From: Candidatus Omnitrophota bacterium
GTDB taxonomy: Bacteria > Omnitrophota > Gorgyraeia > Gygaellales > Profunditerraquicolaceae
Reading direction: 5' to 3'
Assembly (NCBI GenBank): GCA_028713875.1
Contig: JAQTNM010000057.1
Location: forward strand, 1 to 8,322
Length of the DNA stretch: 8,322 nucleotides
Positions 5,863 through 8,322 of the stretch are shown here, in pieces. The notes under the pieces were generated by a model. It searched no databases. It was given only the letters and a program-made list of their open reading frames with translations, and was not told the origin of the DNA. Position numbers and translations under genes: made by a program. Each line of letters starts with the position of its first letter. The first letter of the stretch is position 1.

Positions 5863-6827
5863 AGCAGAAAAACAGCTCCGGAAAATTGGGCAGGATAGGC
5901 GTGCTTATGGGGGGGCCTTCCACGGAAAGAGAAGTCTCTTTAAAATCAGGCAAGGCTGTATGCGACAGCTTAAAAGCGCACGGTGCCCAGATATACGGCA
6001 TTGATATCACCACGGATAACCGCCAGGAGAATATCAGGTTGATCAAGTCTTATGACCTGGATTGCGCCTTTATCGCCTTGCACGGCCGCTTCGGGGAAGA
6101 CGGACAGATCCAAGAATTATTGGATGAGCTTAAGATCCCTTATACCGGCTCAGGAGCGTTGGCCAGTAAACTGGCGATGGATAAAGCGGCATCTTTGCAT
6201 GTCTTTGAAGTCAGCGGGCTTACAATCCCAAGATATGAGGTCGTAGACATCTCTTCCTACAGCCCCAGCTGGAAGATGCGCGCTAAATCAGGTTTTCCGT
6301 TGGTGGTCAAACCGGCGAATCATGGCTCCAGTATAGGGTTATCGATAATTGATGAAGTCAGGCAGCTGGACAGTGCCGTTGCCCTGGCTTTCAGTTTCGA
6401 CTCCAGGGTAATTATCCAGGAATACATACCGGGGAGGGAAATAACCGTCGGTATCCTGGATAACGAGGTTTTGCCGGTCATAGAGATTATCCCCAGCAGG
6501 AGGTTCTTTGATTATAAAGCCAAATACCAGCCGGGCCTGACTGATTACATAGTGCCTGCAAGACTGGATGAGGCGGTTGTAAAGAGGGCGCAAGAGACGG
6601 CCCTGTCAGCTCACCTGGCCCTGGGGTGTTTCGGCTGCTCCAGGGTAGATATGATACTTGATAAATATGATATCCCTTTTATTTTAGAAATAAACACTAT
6701 ACCCGGGCTTACCCAGACCAGCCTTCTGCCCAAGGCAGCAAAGGTTGCCGGCATAGATTTTACAAATCTCTGCATTAAATTAATTGAATTAGCTTATGAA
6801 AAAACAGAAGACCAAACCGGCAATTAA
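5853..6827 (+). CDS. ddl: D-alanine--D-alanine ligase (Ddl)
   Basis: Ddl is an ATP-grasp ligase in the cytoplasm that joins two D-Ala; MurF then adds the dipeptide to the UDP-MurNAc-tripeptide. The 324 residues show LMGGPSTEREVSLKSG (18-33, Glu25 binding the first D-Ala), ALHGRFGEDGQIQ (75-87), PYTGSGALASKLAMDK (96-111), VVKPANHGSSIG (151-162), the omega-loop RRFFDYKAKY (216-225), SRVDM (263-267) and LEINTIPGLT (278-287, with the metal ligands Glu279 and Asn281). Tyr225 at the E. coli DdlB Tyr216 position argues for D-Ala-D-Ala rather than D-Ala-D-lactate specificity. The ATG overlaps the murB end by ten bases, with GGAA at 5841-5844 eight bases upstream. A run of seven G at 5909-5915 encodes the GG of the first motif. 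The 3' end overlaps ftsQ by 32 bases. Confidence 0.96.
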   Translation: MAIEQKNSSGKLGRIGVLMGGPSTEREVSLKSGKAVCDSLKAHGAQIYGIDITTDNRQENIRLIKSYDLDCAFIALHGRFGEDGQIQELLDELKIPYTGSGALASKLAMDKAASLHVFEVSGLTIPRYEVVDISSYSPSWKMRAKSGFPLVVKPANHGSSIGLSIIDEVRQLDSAVALAFSFDSRVIIQEYIPGREITVGILDNEVLPVIEIIPSRRFFDYKAKYQPGLTDYIVPARLDEAVVKRAQETALSAHLALGCFGCSRVDMILDKYDIPFILEINTIPGLTQTSLLPKAAKVAGIDFTNLCIKLIELAYEKTEDQTGN

Positions 6828-7593
6828 GACAGCAGCGGCTGTCGTTATAGCTTCGTTGATCCTCGCCTTTATCGCCGCCTCTGTATGGCATAACCTTAAA
6901 AAACTGGATTATTTCAAAATAAAGGAAGTTATCAGCAGTGAAAATAACACAATCGATCTGTCTTATCTAAAGGGGGAGAATATATTCTCTCTGGACCTGG
7001 ACAAACAGGCTTATTACCTGTCGCAGCTTTATCCAATCTACAGGAAGATACGCCTGATCAGGATCTTGCCAGGCAGGATATATGTAGATTTTATCAGGCG
7101 CAAACCTCTTGCCCGCCTGAAGCTTTACAAGTATTTTTATGTAGATGCTGATTCGGTCCTATTTGATGTCTCTGCGCAGACCCAGACAGAGGATTTTCCG
7201 GTGATCCTGGGTCTTGAGACCAGGATCTTCGGGCCCAAGCCCGGGAAGAAATTTGACGTAAAAGAGCTAAATACCGCCCTGGGTATAATCAAGGAGATAC
7301 AGAATAACCGCTACTTAAGGCCCTGCAGGATCAAAAAAATAGATATGACCCATCCCGTAAACATATCGGTGTTCCTGGAACTGTCTTCCAAGGGGGCATA
7401 CCCTGCGGCCGGGGCTGTTTCCGGGGGAGAGGTGGAAGTCATAATGGGGCAATCGGATATCCGTGACAAGATCAATATCCTCGGGGCGTTTATTATTCAG
7501 TTGAAAAAAGACTGGTTTAATATAAAATATATCGACCTGAGGTTCAAAGAACCGGTCGTTAAATTTAAGGATAAAAAAGATGTTAAAAAATAA
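6796..7593 (+). CDS. ftsQ: Cell division protein FtsQ (POTRA-domain divisome protein)
   Basis: FtsQ (DivIB in Gram-positives) is a bitopic inner-membrane protein that recruits FtsL/FtsB and late divisome proteins. The 265-residue protein has a short Lys-rich cytoplasmic tail (1-11), one membrane segment (about 13-31) and a periplasmic part. The POTRA domain covers roughly 38-107, beginning YFKIKEV and ending with the typical strand pair IRLIRILPGRIYVDFIRRKPLARL (85-108). The beta domain (about 110-256) includes YFYVDADSVLFD (113-124), GGEVEVIMGQ (210-219) and FNIKYIDLRFKEPVVKF (241-257). Primary sequence is weakly conserved in this family, so the call rests on architecture plus position between ddl and ftsA. 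The ATG is 32 bases inside ddl and has no recognisable Shine-Dalgarno sequence, so initiation probably depends on ddl translation. The last 14 bases overlap ftsA. Confidence 0.92.
   Translation: MKKQKTKPAIKTAAAVVIASLILAFIAASVWHNLKKLDYFKIKEVISSENNTIDLSYLKGENIFSLDLDKQAYYLSQLYPIYRKIRLIRILPGRIYVDFIRRKPLARLKLYKYFYVDADSVLFDVSAQTQTEDFPVILGLETRIFGPKPGKKFDVKELNTALGIIKEIQNNRYLRPCRIKKIDMTHPVNISVFLELSSKGAYPAAGAVSGGEVEVIMGQSDIRDKINILGAFIIQLKKDWFNIKYIDLRFKEPVVKFKDKKDVKK
7501..7528 (+). promoter_or_regulatory. Candidate sigma70-type promoter inside ftsQ, ahead of ftsA
   Basis: TTGAAA at 7501-7506 (five of six matches to TTGACA) is followed after 16 bases by TAAAAT at 7523-7528 (five of six matches to TATAAT). 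Transcription would begin near 7535, about 45 bases before the ftsA ATG. Promoters feeding ftsA-ftsZ from within upstream dcw genes are known in E. coli. The match lies in an AT-rich, Lys-coding stretch and may be chance. Confidence 0.3.
7567..7571 (+). promoter_or_regulatory. Ribosome-binding site (AAGGA) of ftsA
   Basis: AAGGA ends eight bases before the ATG at 7580 and lies within the last codons of ftsQ. It is among the better Shine-Dalgarno matches in the window and supports the chosen ftsA start, fitting the high FtsA/FtsZ expression usual in this cluster. Confidence 0.6.
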
Positions 7594-8322
7594 TTATATC
7601 TGCGCCCTGGATATAGGCTCAACTAAAATCGCGGCTGTCGCCGCAGAAATCAAAAAGAAGAAAGTCTCATCGGTTTTCTTTGTGACTTCCCCCGTAAAGG
7701 GGATAAAGAAAGGCACCATCGTGAATTCCGTAGAGCTGGTGGGCTCCATAGAGCAGGCCCTGGATAAGCTGCGCGCCGCATCCGGCATAAACATCAAATT
7801 TGTCTATGCCAATATCTCCGGCAGGGATATCGTTACTTCCCATGCCCAGGCGATCATACCTTTAGCCGAAAGAGGGAACAAGGTCATTATGCCTTCGGAC
7901 ATCCGTAAGGTAACCGAACAAGCGCGCATACTCGGCTCCAATCTTGATGAAGAGATAATCCACCAGGTCCCCTTCAGCTATTCCATAGATTCAAAAAATA
8001 AGATCGCCAATCCCCTGGGATTGTACAGCCATAAACTGGAAGTGGACCTTTATTTGATCTGCGGGAAACTCGCTTCCATACAGAGCCTTATCCGCGCGGT
8101 AAATCAGGCGGGTGCAGAGATAAAGAACCTGTTCTTTTCCGGGATAGCCACGGCTGAGGCGGTTTTAAGCAACGAGCTTAAAAAAGGCCAGAATATACTT
8201 TGCGATATCGGGGGGGATGTAACCGAGATACTGCTGTTTAAAGACGGCCTGTTGAGGCACACCGAAGTCCTGGAGATGGGTGGGGATGACCTGACGAATG
8301 CGCTTTGCGAAGAATTAAAGAT
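7580..8322 (+). CDS. ftsA: Cell division protein FtsA, 3'-truncated by the window edge
   Basis: FtsA is an actin-like cytoplasmic ATPase that tethers FtsZ to the membrane and recruits the divisome. The frame runs from the ATG at 7580 to the window end (247 residues seen, of the roughly 400-420 usual). ALDIGSTKIAAV (9-20) is the phosphate-1 loop. KGTIVNSVELVGSIEQALDKL (44-64) and VYANISGRDI (75-84) lead into the FtsA-specific 1C domain (about 84-165), which holds EEIIHQVPFSYSID (124-137) and IANPLGLYSHKLEVD (142-156). FFSGIATAEAVL (185-196) and the phosphate-2 region LCDIGGDVTEILLF (207-220) follow, then MGGDDLTNAL (233-242). The phosphate-2 loop reads DIGGDVTE where DIGGGT(T)D is usual. The 1C domain separates it from MreB and Hsp70 relatives. 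The C-terminal membrane helix and ftsZ lie beyond the window. The start overlaps ftsQ by 14 bases. Confidence 0.95.
   Translation, partial: MLKNNYICALDIGSTKIAAVAAEIKKKKVSSVFFVTSPVKGIKKGTIVNSVELVGSIEQALDKLRAASGINIKFVYANISGRDIVTSHAQAIIPLAERGNKVIMPSDIRKVTEQARILGSNLDEEIIHQVPFSYSIDSKNKIANPLGLYSHKLEVDLYLICGKLASIQSLIRAVNQAGAEIKNLFFSGIATAEAVLSNELKKGQNILCDIGGDVTEILLFKDGLLRHTEVLEMGGDDLTNALCEELK

Larger units (their letters stand above)
1..8322 (+). other. dcw (division and cell wall) gene cluster, internal segment
   Basis: Nine genes on one strand run murD-ftsW-murG-(peptidase)-murC-murB-ddl-ftsQ-ftsA, the conserved dcw order with one extra gene. Only bases 688 and 2869-2874 lie outside a reading frame, so the segment is almost certainly one transcription unit with extensive translational coupling. 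Both ends are cut by the window: murD lacks its 5' part and ftsA its 3' part. No factor-independent terminator (GC hairpin plus T run) was seen between genes. One candidate internal promoter lies within ftsQ. The same codon habits, including frequent AGG and ATA, are seen in all the genes, including the peptidase gene, so nothing looks recently acquired. Confidence 0.93.

Noticed and set aside
6658..6685. TTGATA-16 bases-TATTTT in ddl, a possible promoter for ftsQ
   Set aside because: The -10 matches only four of six and the region is AT-rich coding sequence; too weak to list.
5853..6827. Possible vancomycin-resistance type D-Ala-D-lactate ligase
   Set aside because: The omega-loop keeps YKAKY with Tyr225 as in DdlB, and the gene sits at the normal ddl position of the dcw cluster.
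7580..8322. MreB, PilM or Hsp70-like protein instead of FtsA
   Set aside because: The 1C-domain signatures (EEIIHQVPFSYSID, IANPLGLYSHKLEVD) and the position after ftsQ are specific to FtsA.

Overview
This window is the middle of a division and cell wall (dcw) gene cluster, all on the + strand. Its order is murD (3' part), ftsW, murG, a secreted metallopeptidase-like gene, murC, murB, ddl, ftsQ and ftsA (5' part). Apart from the peptidase gene this is the classical dcw order, and mraY/murF would be expected upstream and ftsZ downstream, neither of which is visible. The combination of FtsQ with a POTRA domain, FtsA, and an exported protein with a cleavable signal peptide fits a diderm, rod or ovoid peptidoglycan-building bacterium. 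Heavy use of AGG (Arg) and ATA (Ile) codons, the short FtsW and the Peptidase-MA gene recall uncultured lineages such as Omnitrophota. That placement is a guess from general familiarity; no search was run.

Layout: 1-687 murD C-terminal half; 689-1783 ftsW; 1780-2868 murG; 2875-3645 exported HExxH protein; 3621-5003 murC; 4975-5862 murB; 5853-6827 ddl; 6796-7593 ftsQ; 7580-8322 ftsA N-terminal half. With the starts chosen here only seven bases (688 and 2869-2874) are non-coding. Six of the eight junctions overlap, by 4 to 32 bases. There is no room for internal terminators, and I see no tRNA, rRNA, mobile element, CRISPR array or large repeat.

How the genes work together: MurB reduces UDP-GlcNAc-enolpyruvate to UDP-MurNAc. 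MurC adds L-Ala and MurD adds D-Glu. Ddl makes the D-Ala-D-Ala dipeptide that MurF would attach. MurG adds GlcNAc to lipid I to give lipid II, and FtsW polymerises lipid II at the septum. FtsQ and FtsA are divisome scaffold proteins, FtsA linking FtsZ to the membrane.

I do not see a new multi-gene system. The points most worth a second look are a MurD that appears about 28 residues short in its central domain and lacks the usual His-Asn motif, and the signal-peptide-bearing Peptidase-MA-type gene wedged between murG and murC and overlapping the murC start. Lesser points are substitutions at normally conserved positions in FtsW, MurG, MurB and FtsA, and a possible internal promoter just before ftsA.
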